In this document: positions 1 to 8,012 of the stretch, piece by piece
How positions within the stretch are numbered: the first letter of the stretch is position 1
Layout of the letters: every line of letters begins with the position of its first letter
Assembly (NCBI GenBank): GCA_005880915.1
Contig: VBIW01000035.1
Span: forward strand, 353,728 to 417,727
DNA from: Chloroflexota bacterium
GTDB lineage: Bacteria; Chloroflexota; Dormibacteria; Dormibacterales; Dormibacteraceae
DNA: 64,000 nt
Direction of reading: 5' to 3'
The notes under the pieces: model-generated
Told to the model about the DNA's origin: nothing
Seen by the model: the letters and a program-made list of their open reading frames with translations, nothing else
Databases searched by the model: none
Program-made: the position numbers and the translations under genes

Positions 1-1
1 A

Positions 2-760
2 CTCGCAGAGTTGACCGAGCGTTATCGGGCGATCGGTGGATCGCCGCTCACGGCGATCACGCGGGCCCAGGCGAGCGCGCTCTCCACGCGCACGGGGCTG
101 CCCACGTTCGTGGGCATGAAGCACGCTTCCCCTTTCATCGCCGACGGCGCGGCTGAAGCCCGGAGACAGGGCGTCCGGCGTCTCATCGGACTGCCGCTCG
201 CGCCGCACTACGCGCGCATGAGCCTCGGCAGCTACCAGCGGTCCCTGCAAGACGCGTGGGACGCCGAGCTGATTTTCGTTCCAGGCTTCTACGACCACCC
301 GGCGTTCATCGGAGCGGTGCAGCACCTTCTCCGCGAGTCGCTCGCCCAGTCGCGACCCGACCGGCTGTTCTTCACCGCGCACAGCCTTCCCGAGCGGATC
401 ATCGCGGAGGGCGATCCGTATCGCGACCAGCTGCTCGCGAGCTGCCGCCTGGTCGCATCGGACATGGACTTGCCGATGTGGGAGTTCGCCTTCCAGTCTG
501 CGAGCCACACCGGTGAACCATGGCTCGGACCCGACCTGCTGGAGGCGGTGGAGCGATCAGGCGCGAAGGATGTGCTCGTGTGCCCGATCGGCTTCGTCGC
601 CGATCACCTCGAGATCCTCTACGACCTAGACGTCGAGGCGCAGACGTTCGCCCGCGAGCGAGGCATGAGAATCCGGCGGACGAGCTCCTTCAACACGCGT
701 CCCGAGTTCGTGGACGCGCTCGCCCGAGTCGTCTCCGACGCGCTGGTCCGGGTCGCCTAG
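2..760 (+). CDS. hemH: Ferrochelatase (coproporphyrin type), 5' end cut by window edge
   Basis: Inserts ferrous iron into a porphyrin at the end of haem synthesis. The reading frame is open to the left edge, so the TTG at 11 in the ORF track is internal and roughly the first 60-80 residues of a ~310-residue family are missing. Visible signatures are YRAIGGSPL, the FTAHSLPE segment with the conserved metal-site histidine, QSASHTGEPWLGPD, and GFVADHLEILYDLD with the conserved glutamate. The pattern resembles the monoderm enzyme (Bacillus HemH/CpfC) that metallates coproporphyrin III. The stop overlaps the stop of the convergent crotonase by a few bases. Confidence 0.93.
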   Translation, partial: LAELTERYRAIGGSPLTAITRAQASALSTRTGLPTFVGMKHASPFIADGAAEARRQGVRRLIGLPLAPHYARMSLGSYQRSLQDAWDAELIFVPGFYDHPAFIGAVQHLLRESLAQSRPDRLFFTAHSLPERIIAEGDPYRDQLLASCRLVASDMDLPMWEFAFQSASHTGEPWLGPDLLEAVERSGAKDVLVCPIGFVADHLEILYDLDVEAQTFARERGMRIRRTSSFNTRPEFVDALARVVSDALVRVA

Positions 761-1536
761 CTCGACCAGACTGGGGCGCGCTTTTCGACGAAGGCGGCGA
801 TTCCCTCTTTGCCGTCCGGAGCCACGGCGTTGCAAGAGATAGCCTCGGCCATCAAGCGGTACGCCTCGCCCTGCTTCTCGTCGACCTGCTTGTAGAAGCC
901 CTCCTTGCCCAGGGTCAGCGCGTACCGACTGAGCTTGGCGAGCTCCGTGACGAGCGTCATCACCTCGTTGTCGAGCTGCTGCAGCGGAACGGCGCGGTTG
1001 ATGAGGCCCCATCTCTCTGCTGTGGCGGCGTCGACGAAGCGCCCTGTCAGCAGCATCTCCATCGCATTCTTGCGTCCGACATTCCTGGCCACGGCCACAC
1101 CGGGAGTCGAGCAGAACAATCCATAGCGCACGCCCGAGGTAGCAAAACGGCAGTCGTCGCTGGCAATCGCGAGGTCGCAGGTGGCGACAAGCTGGCAACC
1201 GGCCGCTGTGGCGATTCCGTGCGGTGCAGCGATGACAGGAACCGGGATGGCCTGAACCGTCGCCATGAGCTTGTTGCAGACGGCGAATATCTCGCGCTCC
1301 TCGTCGAGGCTCCGGTCTGCCATCTCCTTTAGATCGTGCCCGGCGGAAAATGCGCGGCCTGCTCCCCTGAGCACGATCGCGCGGACCTCAGGTCGGTCGG
1401 CCTGGCGCTCGAGCTCAGAGGTGAGCTCCTTCATCAAGCCTGTGGAAAGCGGGTTCAGCTGATCCGGCCGGTTGAGCGTGATGATCGCTGCGGGAAGGCG
1501 GTCCTCCACCAGTAGGTATTCGAGGGTCGCTGCCAA
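757..1536 (-). CDS. Crotonase-superfamily protein, ECHDC3-like
   Basis: Enoyl-CoA hydratase/isomerase fold of 259 residues. The oxyanion-hole segment (RAFSAGHDLKEM) and the second glycine segment (ATAAGCQLVATCDLA) are clear. The two glutamates that catalyse hydration in classical ECH are absent: the GCEL-type position reads GCQL and the second region reads GLFCSTPG. These features and the C-terminal FVEKRAPVW match the ECHDC3 branch, whose reaction is not well established. Simple crotonyl-CoA hydration is therefore unlikely. The start is TTG, supported by AAGGAGG eight bases upstream. It is divergent from the DUF1206 operon. Confidence 0.88.
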   Translation of the reverse strand: MAATLEYLLVEDRLPAAIITLNRPDQLNPLSTGLMKELTSELERQADRPEVRAIVLRGAGRAFSAGHDLKEMADRSLDEEREIFAVCNKLMATVQAIPVPVIAAPHGIATAAGCQLVATCDLAIASDDCRFATSGVRYGLFCSTPGVAVARNVGRKNAMEMLLTGRFVDAATAERWGLINRAVPLQQLDNEVMTLVTELAKLSRYALTLGKEGFYKQVDEKQGEAYRLMAEAISCNAVAPDGKEGIAAFVEKRAPVWSS

Positions 1537-1617
1537 TTCACCAACCTCCTTGTCATTCCCAGTCTAGGTTCAGGGCCGGGGCCTGCCCGCCGCCCAGGCG
1601 TTCACGTAGCGCACGAA

Positions 1618-2466
1618 ATGTCCACCTTCATCGCCCGGAAGGCGCGGTCAGCATCCAGGCGGGGTGCTTCGAACTCGGGGTTGGAGCTCCTCGAGCGGGC
1701 CGGCTACGTCGTTCGCGGAGTCCTTTACACGGTCATGGGCGGACTGGCGCTGGGGGTCGCGCTAGGCATCGGTGGGATGGCCACCGACCAGTCCGGAAGC
1801 CTGGTCATCCTCACCAGAGGGCCCTGGGGCAGAATGCTGCTCGTGGCCGTCGCGCTTGGCCTGGGCGCCTACGCCATCTGGGGTTTCGTCCGCGCGATCT
1901 TCGATCCGCTGCATCGCGGTGATGATCCTCCTGGAATCGCGGAGAGGCTTGGCTTTGCGTGGAGCGGGACCGCCTACACGGCGATGGTATTGCTCGCTCT
2001 CCAGCTTCTGTCGGGGAGCTCGAAATCTCCGTCGCATGATGGAACGCAGGCCGTGATCGCGTCGATCCTCACATATCCTGCCGGGCACTGGGCGACGCTT
2101 GTGGTCGGGGCCGTCGCGATCGGTGTCGGCCTCGGGCAATTTGTCGAGGCGTACACCGCTGTCTTCAAGAAAGACTTGAAACGCTCCGAGATGAGCAAGC
2201 CGGCAAAGAAGACAGTGGATGCCCTCGGACGTTTCGGCATGGTCTCTCGGGGCGTGACCTTCACGCTTGTCGGCTGGTTCGTCGTGCAGGCCGGCCTGTA
2301 TCGCGACCCGTCTCGGGCGCATGGGTTTGGGGGCGCCTTCATGTTCCTGCTCGGCCAGCCGTTCGGCCGTCCCCTGCTTGCTGTGGTCGCCCTCGGTTTC
2401 ATCGCGCTCGGCCTGCACTCGTTCGCCTCGGCGCGGTGGGAGCGGTTGCTCGGCAGCTCGCGTTGA
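1618..2466 (+). CDS. DUF1206 membrane protein
   Basis: A 282-residue integral membrane protein with three copies of a two-helix DUF1206 unit, beginning near residues 26 (ERAGYVVRGVLYTVMGG), 110 (ERLGFAWSGTAYTAMVL) and 200 (GRFGMVSRGVTFTLVGW). Function of the family is unknown. It heads an operon: its TGA overlaps the TTG start of the lipid kinase gene (TTGA), and two phosphatase genes follow. That setting suggests a role connected with membrane lipids, which is inference only. No strong ribosome-binding site is visible before the ATG. Confidence 0.85.
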   Translation: MSTFIARKARSASRRGASNSGLELLERAGYVVRGVLYTVMGGLALGVALGIGGMATDQSGSLVILTRGPWGRMLLVAVALGLGAYAIWGFVRAIFDPLHRGDDPPGIAERLGFAWSGTAYTAMVLLALQLLSGSSKSPSHDGTQAVIASILTYPAGHWATLVVGAVAIGVGLGQFVEAYTAVFKKDLKRSEMSKPAKKTVDALGRFGMVSRGVTFTLVGWFVVQAGLYRDPSRAHGFGGAFMFLLGQPFGRPLLAVVALGFIALGLHSFASARWERLLGSSR

Positions 2467-3323
2467 GCGCCAAAGAGACGACAACTAAGGCCAGCCGGCT
2501 GCTGGTGATCAGCCGCCGAGCCGGATCGATGACTCCGGAGATAGAGGCGAAGCTTCGTAGCGCGTTTGCCGATCACCTCGTGATCGACTTCGATCCCGAT
2601 TCCGATTTCGAAAAGCTGATCACGCCACAAGCAAGAATCGTCGTTGCAGGAGGCGACGGCACGGTCGAGTTCATGCTCCGCAAGCTTGCCGACACGAAGC
2701 ACCCGGTCGGCGTCCTGTCGCTCGGGACCTTCAACAACTTCGCCCGTGCGCTCGGCCTGCCGGACAAGCTTGACCAGGCGATCGTTGTGGCAAAGACGGG
2801 ACATGCACGCGCGATCACGCTCGGGCGCGTGAACGGGCGCGTCTTCGTCGAGGCATGCGCGATCGGGCTGTTTGGCGAAACCATCGCGCTCGGCGACTCG
2901 GCCAAGGACATGGAGTTCGGCGCCCTGGTGGGCAAGCTCAAGGACGTCATGGCGGCGAAGCGCTTTCACTACGAGCTGAGCGGCGATATAAGGGGCAACG
3001 GGACGGCGATGTCGCTGGTCTTCAGCAACACCTCGTCGATCGGCACCCAGATGCGGGTTAGCGACTCGACACCTACCGACCCATACCTGGAGTTTTCGGT
3101 CCACGCGGGTCGCAGCCGAACCGACATCGTGGGTAGGGCGATCATCTCGGCGCTGCACCGCCAGGAATCCGACGAGGGAATCGACCAGGTGTTCAAGTTC
3201 CAGAGGCTGGAGGTCAAGACCAGGCCGCGCGTACGCGTCTACGCCGACAACCTGCTCGTCGGACGCACGCCGGCCACCATCACGTCTGAGCTGAGCGCGG
3301 TGAAGGTGCTGATGCCCAAATGA
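2463..3323 (+). CDS. Diacylglycerol/lipid kinase (DagK/YegS family)
   Basis: ATP-dependent lipid kinase, probably phosphorylating diacylglycerol or a related lipid. The DAGK catalytic domain is plain: GGDGT near residue 55, followed by the SLGTFNNFARALGLP segment that corresponds to the usual GTxNDFAR motif. The C-terminal beta domain ends in ADNLLVGRTPATI. The track extends the ORF to 2436, but TTG at 2463 overlaps the previous stop and gives a normal 286-residue protein. The next gene, a PAP2 phosphatase, starts inside its stop (ATGA), so a kinase and candidate opposing phosphatases are translated together. Confidence 0.88.
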   Translation: MSAKETTTKASRLLVISRRAGSMTPEIEAKLRSAFADHLVIDFDPDSDFEKLITPQARIVVAGGDGTVEFMLRKLADTKHPVGVLSLGTFNNFARALGLPDKLDQAIVVAKTGHARAITLGRVNGRVFVEACAIGLFGETIALGDSAKDMEFGALVGKLKDVMAAKRFHYELSGDIRGNGTAMSLVFSNTSSIGTQMRVSDSTPTDPYLEFSVHAGRSRTDIVGRAIISALHRQESDEGIDQVFKFQRLEVKTRPRVRVYADNLLVGRTPATITSELSAVKVLMPK

Positions 3324-4039
3324 GCGCAGGGGCGCCGGCGAAAGAGGCGGCCAAGGAAGTCCTCACCGGCGAACCAGGGCCCAGCGCTCGCGCGTGGCTG
3401 GGCCCGCTCAGCCTCGTCGTCTGGGTCATGTTCGCCGCGAACACATTCCTCGTGGCGACTCATCCCCTTCTGCCGTTCGACGTCCCGGTCGCGACCTTTG
3501 TCCAGAGCGTTCCGTGGGGACCCGTGACCTATGTCTTCGACCTGATCAACGCGACAGCAGGCTACGTGCAGGTTGCTGTGGGGCTGATCGCGATCGTTCT
3601 GCTGTTCATCTGGGAGCGCCGCGCGGGCTACTTGATGGCGATCGGGGCCATATCGAGCCTGCTCGACAACGTGATCAAGTCACTGATGGCGCGTGAGCGG
3701 CCGACCGCGTCCCTCGTCCACATCCTGACGCCGGCACCCGGCTACAGCTATCCAAGCGGGCACGCGGTCTTCTTCACCTGGCTGAGCTTCATGGTCGCTT
3801 TCTCCCTGGCACCGCATGTCCGGCCGCGCTTCCGGTGGGCGCTGTGGGTCGGAGCCGCCGTGACGATCGCGCTCGCGTGCCTCGCCAGGGTGTGGGCGGG
3901 CGACCACTGGCCGAGCGACGTCGCCGGCGGATTCCTGCTCGGCCTGGGGTGGTCGGCGTTCGTGGTCTGGCTGCCTGAGCGGTGGCTTCCCTCGCCGGAC
4001 TGGCGCTGGTTCCGAGGCCGCCTGAGGCCCGCGCCCTGA
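3320..4039 (+). CDS. PAP2-family membrane phosphatase (first of two)
   Basis: Integral membrane type-2 phosphatidate phosphatase fold, 239 residues with about six hydrophobic segments. All three signature motifs are intact: KSLMARERP (Lys-x6-Arg-Pro), PSGHA, and ARVWAGDHWPSD carrying the catalytic histidine. Substrate is probably phosphatidate, undecaprenyl diphosphate or a similar lipid phosphate. ATGA overlap with the lipid kinase upstream. A second PAP2 gene follows immediately. Confidence 0.88.
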   Translation: MSAGAPAKEAAKEVLTGEPGPSARAWLGPLSLVVWVMFAANTFLVATHPLLPFDVPVATFVQSVPWGPVTYVFDLINATAGYVQVAVGLIAIVLLFIWERRAGYLMAIGAISSLLDNVIKSLMARERPTASLVHILTPAPGYSYPSGHAVFFTWLSFMVAFSLAPHVRPRFRWALWVGAAVTIALACLARVWAGDHWPSDVAGGFLLGLGWSAFVVWLPERWLPSPDWRWFRGRLRPAP

Positions 4040-4731
4040 CGGAGATCACCCGGCGGGCACTCAAGGAAGGTCGCAGGGGCGGGAGTGCCGCGATCAACAC
4101 GACCCTGTTTACCGTCGCGGCAGTTGCCGCGTTGGGTGCGATCGTCTTGGCGATCTACGTCGCCGGCCACCAATTCATACCAGAGGACGCGCTGATCGAG
4201 CGCGACGTGCAATCGACGAGCTGGGGCCCTCTCGCTGTCACGTTTCCGATCTTCAGCTGGATCGGAGACGCAAAGGGCGCCGTGCTCGAGGCGATCATCT
4301 TCGTCGCCGTCCTGATCTTCAATCGGCGGGCGTGGATCATCGCCGCGGGATGCGCCGCGACCGCCGCCTGGTACGTGGTCCTCAGCCACCTCATCATTCG
4401 TGCGCGCCCGACCACCGCGCAGGTCCTACAGGTCACCGAACATCCGGGCGCATCGAGCTTCCCGAGCGGTCACACGATGTTCATCGTCACGGTCACCGCT
4501 GTGTTGATGCTGTGCCTCGGGCAGCGATTTCTTCCGACGTGGGGCCGGGTCGCGGGCTGGACACTTGCGGCGCTCATCGTCGTCGCCAGCTCCCTCGACC
4601 GGATCTACACCGGCGCGCATTGGCCGAGCGACGTGCTGGCCGGGATCCTGATCGCGGTCGCCTGGATCAGCTTCTGGGTTTCGCTGAGGTGGGTGCGCCA
4701 GGCAGCGGCTTCTGCACGGCACCGGGATTAG
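3982..4731 (+). CDS. PAP2-family membrane phosphatase (second), start uncertain
   Basis: Second PAP2 homologue, about 230-249 residues, with PSGHT and SLDRIYTGAHWPSD motifs. In the first motif (SHLIIRARP) the conserved lysine seven positions before the arginine is replaced by serine, unlike its neighbour, so activity or specificity may differ. The track start (GTG 3982) overlaps the previous gene by 58 bases. A CTG at 4036 overlaps the previous stop as CTGA and would start the protein at MTEITRRALK. Either is possible. Confidence 0.82.
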   Translation: MASLAGLALVPRPPEARALTEITRRALKEGRRGGSAAINTTLFTVAAVAALGAIVLAIYVAGHQFIPEDALIERDVQSTSWGPLAVTFPIFSWIGDAKGAVLEAIIFVAVLIFNRRAWIIAAGCAATAAWYVVLSHLIIRARPTTAQVLQVTEHPGASSFPSGHTMFIVTVTAVLMLCLGQRFLPTWGRVAGWTLAALIVVASSLDRIYTGAHWPSDVLAGILIAVAWISFWVSLRWVRQAAASARHRD

Positions 4732-4879
4732 GTGCACTTCGCGCAAGACGCTCGTTTGAACCGAATCGAACCGTGCGTGTCCGGAAGAAACCATTATCAG
4801 CAGTTTCTATGGATCGGATCAAAACAATTGATTGGCTCTATCACCAGAACGGGCCTACCCTGCGTTCATTCTTGTAGAG

Positions 4880-5131
4880 ATGGACGGCATAGGCAACGCG
4901 GTTCTGTACGGATCGGACGACTCTCGGGAGTCGAACGCGATGGTCGAGCTCCTGAAGGAGCTCGGGATCCAGTTCGAGTACCGGCAGGTCAATAGCGACC
5001 CGGCCGCGATGCGTGAATGGGAGCAGCTGGACGGCGAGCGGGTGCCCCTCCTGCGGCTCGGCAACAACTCGATCGTCCGCGGGTTTGACCGCATCAAAGT
5101 GCAGCAGCTCGTCGGCTGGGTGGGCTGCTAG
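4880..5131 (+). CDS. Small thioredoxin/glutaredoxin-fold protein without active-site cysteines
   Basis: An 83-residue protein whose pattern resembles a glutaredoxin: a first strand (AVLYGS), a helix (ESNAMVELLKELGI), the FEYRQVNSDP strand, and a cis-proline-like segment VPLLRLG. The CxxC position reads SDDSRES and the only cysteine is the last residue, so dithiol redox chemistry is not expected. The ATG at 4880 is preferred over the longer track ORF (from 4832) because homology starts there. A short stop-free AT-richer spacer precedes it. Function unknown. Confidence 0.6.
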   Translation: MDGIGNAVLYGSDDSRESNAMVELLKELGIQFEYRQVNSDPAAMREWEQLDGERVPLLRLGNNSIVRGFDRIKVQQLVGWVGC

Positions 5132-5238
5132 CTCAAGCGGACGTCTCGGTCGTCCTGGCGGGGAGCACCGCCGAGCGCTCAACCATGTAGGCGATCGGTC
5201 ATGTCGGGGCCAAGCGAAGCTCTAGGCTGGATGGCTCC

Positions 5239-7923
5239 GTGACTGATCGTTCGCCACACACCAGTCCTCTAGAGCTGACCGCCTTTTCGGTGCGGGGCGA
5301 GCCGATCAGCTACGCCGACGCAATTCGCGGTCGGTTCATGCCGATCCAGTCGGGCGACGCCTGGGGTCCGCCGTGGAGCACGACCTGGTTTCACGTCCGC
5401 GGCCGGGTGCCCGAGTCGTGGGCGGGGCGGCGTGTGGTTGCCCGCTTCGACCTTGGGTTCGTCGGGCCGACCGGCTTCACGTGCGAGGCGCTGGCCTGGA
5501 AGGACGGCAAACCCTGGCGTGGCGTCGACCCGAATCACCGGTGGCTGCCCATCGATGGGCTTGAAGTCGACTTCTACCTGGAGGCGGCGGCCAACCCGCG
5601 AGCGACCGAGCAGGGACCTGAACCCGCTCCCTCGATGCTCGCGCTTCGCAAATCGCCCGAACCGGCCTTCGTGCTCCGTGAGGCTGTGCTCGCCATCCAA
5701 AACGCTGACGGCGCCGGGGTCGGCGAAGCCCGGCTCGAGCAGTCCCACAAGATCACCGCAGTTGGCCACGCCCACATCGACACGGCGTGGGAGTGGCCGC
5801 TCCGCGAGGCGAAGCGGAAGGTCGCGCGCAGCTGGTCGACGCAGCTCGCCCTGATGGACGAATACCCGGATTACGTTTTCGCGGCATCTCAACCCGCGCA
5901 GTACCAGTGGATGAAGGAGTCGTACCCCGACATCTATCGCCGGATCAAAGAAAGAGTTGCGGCCGGCCAATGGGAGCCGGTCGGCGCCATGTGGGTCGAG
6001 GCCGACTGCAACCTTCCGTCCGGCGAGTCCCTCGTGCGGCAGCTGCTGTACGGCAAACGATTCTTCATGCGCGAATTCGGTTACGAGACCCGGGTCCTGT
6101 GGCTGCCGGACGTCTTCGGCTATCCGGGCAACCTACCTCAGCTGATGGCTGCCGCCGGCTGCGATTTCTTTCTCACGCAGAAGCTCTCCTGGAATGACAC
6201 GAACAAACCGGAGCACCACACCTTCATCTGGGAAGGGATCGACGGGTCCCGCATCTTCACGCATTTCCCACCCGCCGACACCTACAACGGCAGCTTCGCG
6301 CCCGAGGATGTCGAGCGCAGCCTGCACAATTTCAAGGACGGCCACCGCTCGAACAGGTCGCTCTACCTGTTTGGCTGGGGGGACGGAGGCGGTGGTCCCC
6401 AACCGGAGATGATCGACTCTGCCCACCGGCTGGGGGTGGAGATCGGCCGCGCCGCGGACTTTTTCGAGGCGGCCGCGGCCGAAGCGAACGGCCTCACGAC
6501 CTCGTCGGGCGAGCTGTATTTCGAGCTGCACCGCGGCACATACACGAGCCAGGGGCGTACCAAGTGGTGGAACCGGCGCGCCCAGACGGTCCTGCGTGAC
6601 GCCGAGATGTGGTCGGTTGGAGCCGGCGGCGAGTACCCCCGCGGCGAGCTAGAAGCGATGTGGAAGAAGGTGCTGCTGAACCAGTTCCACGACATCCTTC
6701 CCGGTTCGAGCATCGACTGGGTTTACGAAGACAACGTGAACGACCTGCGGCAGGTCGTGACGGACGGCGAGAACGTCGCCGCGCGGGCTCTCGAGGCGAT
6801 CGCGGGCGAAGGCGATCGCTTCGCCGTCTTCAACTCGACCTCGCACAATCGTGCAGGTGCGCCGGCCTACGGCTGGGCGGTTCACGCCTCGCGACCTGAA
6901 CCCGCGCCAATGTCGATCGCCGCCGGCCGCATGGAGAACGACATCCTCCGGATTGATTGGGACCAGACGGGCCTCCTGACGTCGATCTGGGACAAGGAGG
7001 TCGGCCGCAGGGTGTTGAGCGCCTCGGGCAACCTGTTCCAGATTCACGACGACAACCCCGCCCGATGGGACGCGTGGGACCTGGACCTGACCTACCTGGA
7101 CACCGTCGAGGACCTGACCGACCTCGACGCCGTGCACCTCGACCGAGACGGAGTGAGATTCGTGCGTCGCTTCGGCGAATCTCGGCTGTTGCAGCGCGTG
7201 GTCCTCGACGGGCGCGTCCTGCGTTTCGAGACGCAGGTCGACTGGCATGAGCGCCACAAGATGCTCAAGGTTGCGTTCCCCGTCACGATCAGCTCTCCTG
7301 AAGCGACCTACGAGGTTCAGTTCGGGCACGTAGCCCGCCCAACGCATTGGGACACGTCGAAGGCCCGCGCGATGTTCGAAGTTTGCGCGCAGCGATGGGC
7401 GCATCTCGGCGACGGCGATTACGGGGTCGCGCTGCTCAACGACTCGAAGCACGGCTACGACATCCACGGGTCGGTGATGCGCTTGTCCCTTTTGCGCGGG
7501 CCGACACACCCCGATCCGACGGCGGATCAGGGGATGCACACCTTCACCTATGCGCTGATGCCGCATCCCGGCGATTTCCGTCAAGCCGGTGTCATTCAGG
7601 CGGCCGAAGATCTCAACTCGCCGCTTCGGGTCGTCCCCACCAACCTCCCAGCAGGAATGTCGCGCTCACTTGTTGAGGTCGACACAGCCGAGGTGCCGGT
7701 TGAAGCGATCAAGCGAGCCGAAGACTCGGATGCCGTGATCGTGCGGCTCTATGAAGCGTGGGGGAGAAGCTGCACGGCTCGAGTCCGGACCACGCTGCCC
7801 GCGTCGCGCGCTTTCCTGTGCGACCTTCTCGAAGGCAACCTCGAAGAGGTTTCGGTGCACGAGGGCGCGATCGAGCTCGAGCTGACGCCGTTCAAGATCC
7901 TGACCTTGAAGCTCGAGCCGTAA
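5239..7923 (+). CDS. Alpha-mannosidase, glycoside hydrolase family 38
   Basis: Retaining, zinc-dependent alpha-mannosidase, 894 residues, no signal peptide, therefore probably cytoplasmic. The GH38 N-terminal domain holds GHAHIDTAWEW with zinc ligands His179 and Asp181, and WLPDVFGYPG with nucleophile Asp291. The middle domain (KKVLLNQFHDILPGSSI) and the long beta-sandwich C-terminal region follow. A leading ~150-residue domain (TTWFHVRGRVPESW) is typical of the ~900-1000-residue bacterial and vacuolar subgroup. GTG start. It stands alone, not in an operon with a transporter, and faces the acyl-CoA synthetase gene. Confidence 0.93.
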   Translation: MTDRSPHTSPLELTAFSVRGEPISYADAIRGRFMPIQSGDAWGPPWSTTWFHVRGRVPESWAGRRVVARFDLGFVGPTGFTCEALAWKDGKPWRGVDPNHRWLPIDGLEVDFYLEAAANPRATEQGPEPAPSMLALRKSPEPAFVLREAVLAIQNADGAGVGEARLEQSHKITAVGHAHIDTAWEWPLREAKRKVARSWSTQLALMDEYPDYVFAASQPAQYQWMKESYPDIYRRIKERVAAGQWEPVGAMWVEADCNLPSGESLVRQLLYGKRFFMREFGYETRVLWLPDVFGYPGNLPQLMAAAGCDFFLTQKLSWNDTNKPEHHTFIWEGIDGSRIFTHFPPADTYNGSFAPEDVERSLHNFKDGHRSNRSLYLFGWGDGGGGPQPEMIDSAHRLGVEIGRAADFFEAAAAEANGLTTSSGELYFELHRGTYTSQGRTKWWNRRAQTVLRDAEMWSVGAGGEYPRGELEAMWKKVLLNQFHDILPGSSIDWVYEDNVNDLRQVVTDGENVAARALEAIAGEGDRFAVFNSTSHNRAGAPAYGWAVHASRPEPAPMSIAAGRMENDILRIDWDQTGLLTSIWDKEVGRRVLSASGNLFQIHDDNPARWDAWDLDLTYLDTVEDLTDLDAVHLDRDGVRFVRRFGESRLLQRVVLDGRVLRFETQVDWHERHKMLKVAFPVTISSPEATYEVQFGHVARPTHWDTSKARAMFEVCAQRWAHLGDGDYGVALLNDSKHGYDIHGSVMRLSLLRGPTHPDPTADQGMHTFTYALMPHPGDFRQAGVIQAAEDLNSPLRVVPTNLPAGMSRSLVEVDTAEVPVEAIKRAEDSDAVIVRLYEAWGRSCTARVRTTLPASRAFLCDLLEGNLEEVSVHEGAIELELTPFKILTLKLEP

Positions 7924-7940
7924 ATCTGGCCTCGTTGTAT

Positions 7941-7980
7941 CCAACGGCGCGTATCCAGAGCTGAAATTCGGCTCCGTTGG
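7941..7980. repeat. Inverted repeat between convergent genes
   Basis: CCAACGG and CCGTTGG enclose a smaller nested dyad (GAGC/GGCTC side arms) in the 89-base gap between two converging genes. Position fits a bidirectional transcription end, but there is no T run, so it is only a candidate. Confidence 0.35.
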
Positions 7981-8012
7981 CGTCACCGACGCGGAATGAG
8001 GCAGCGGCCCTA

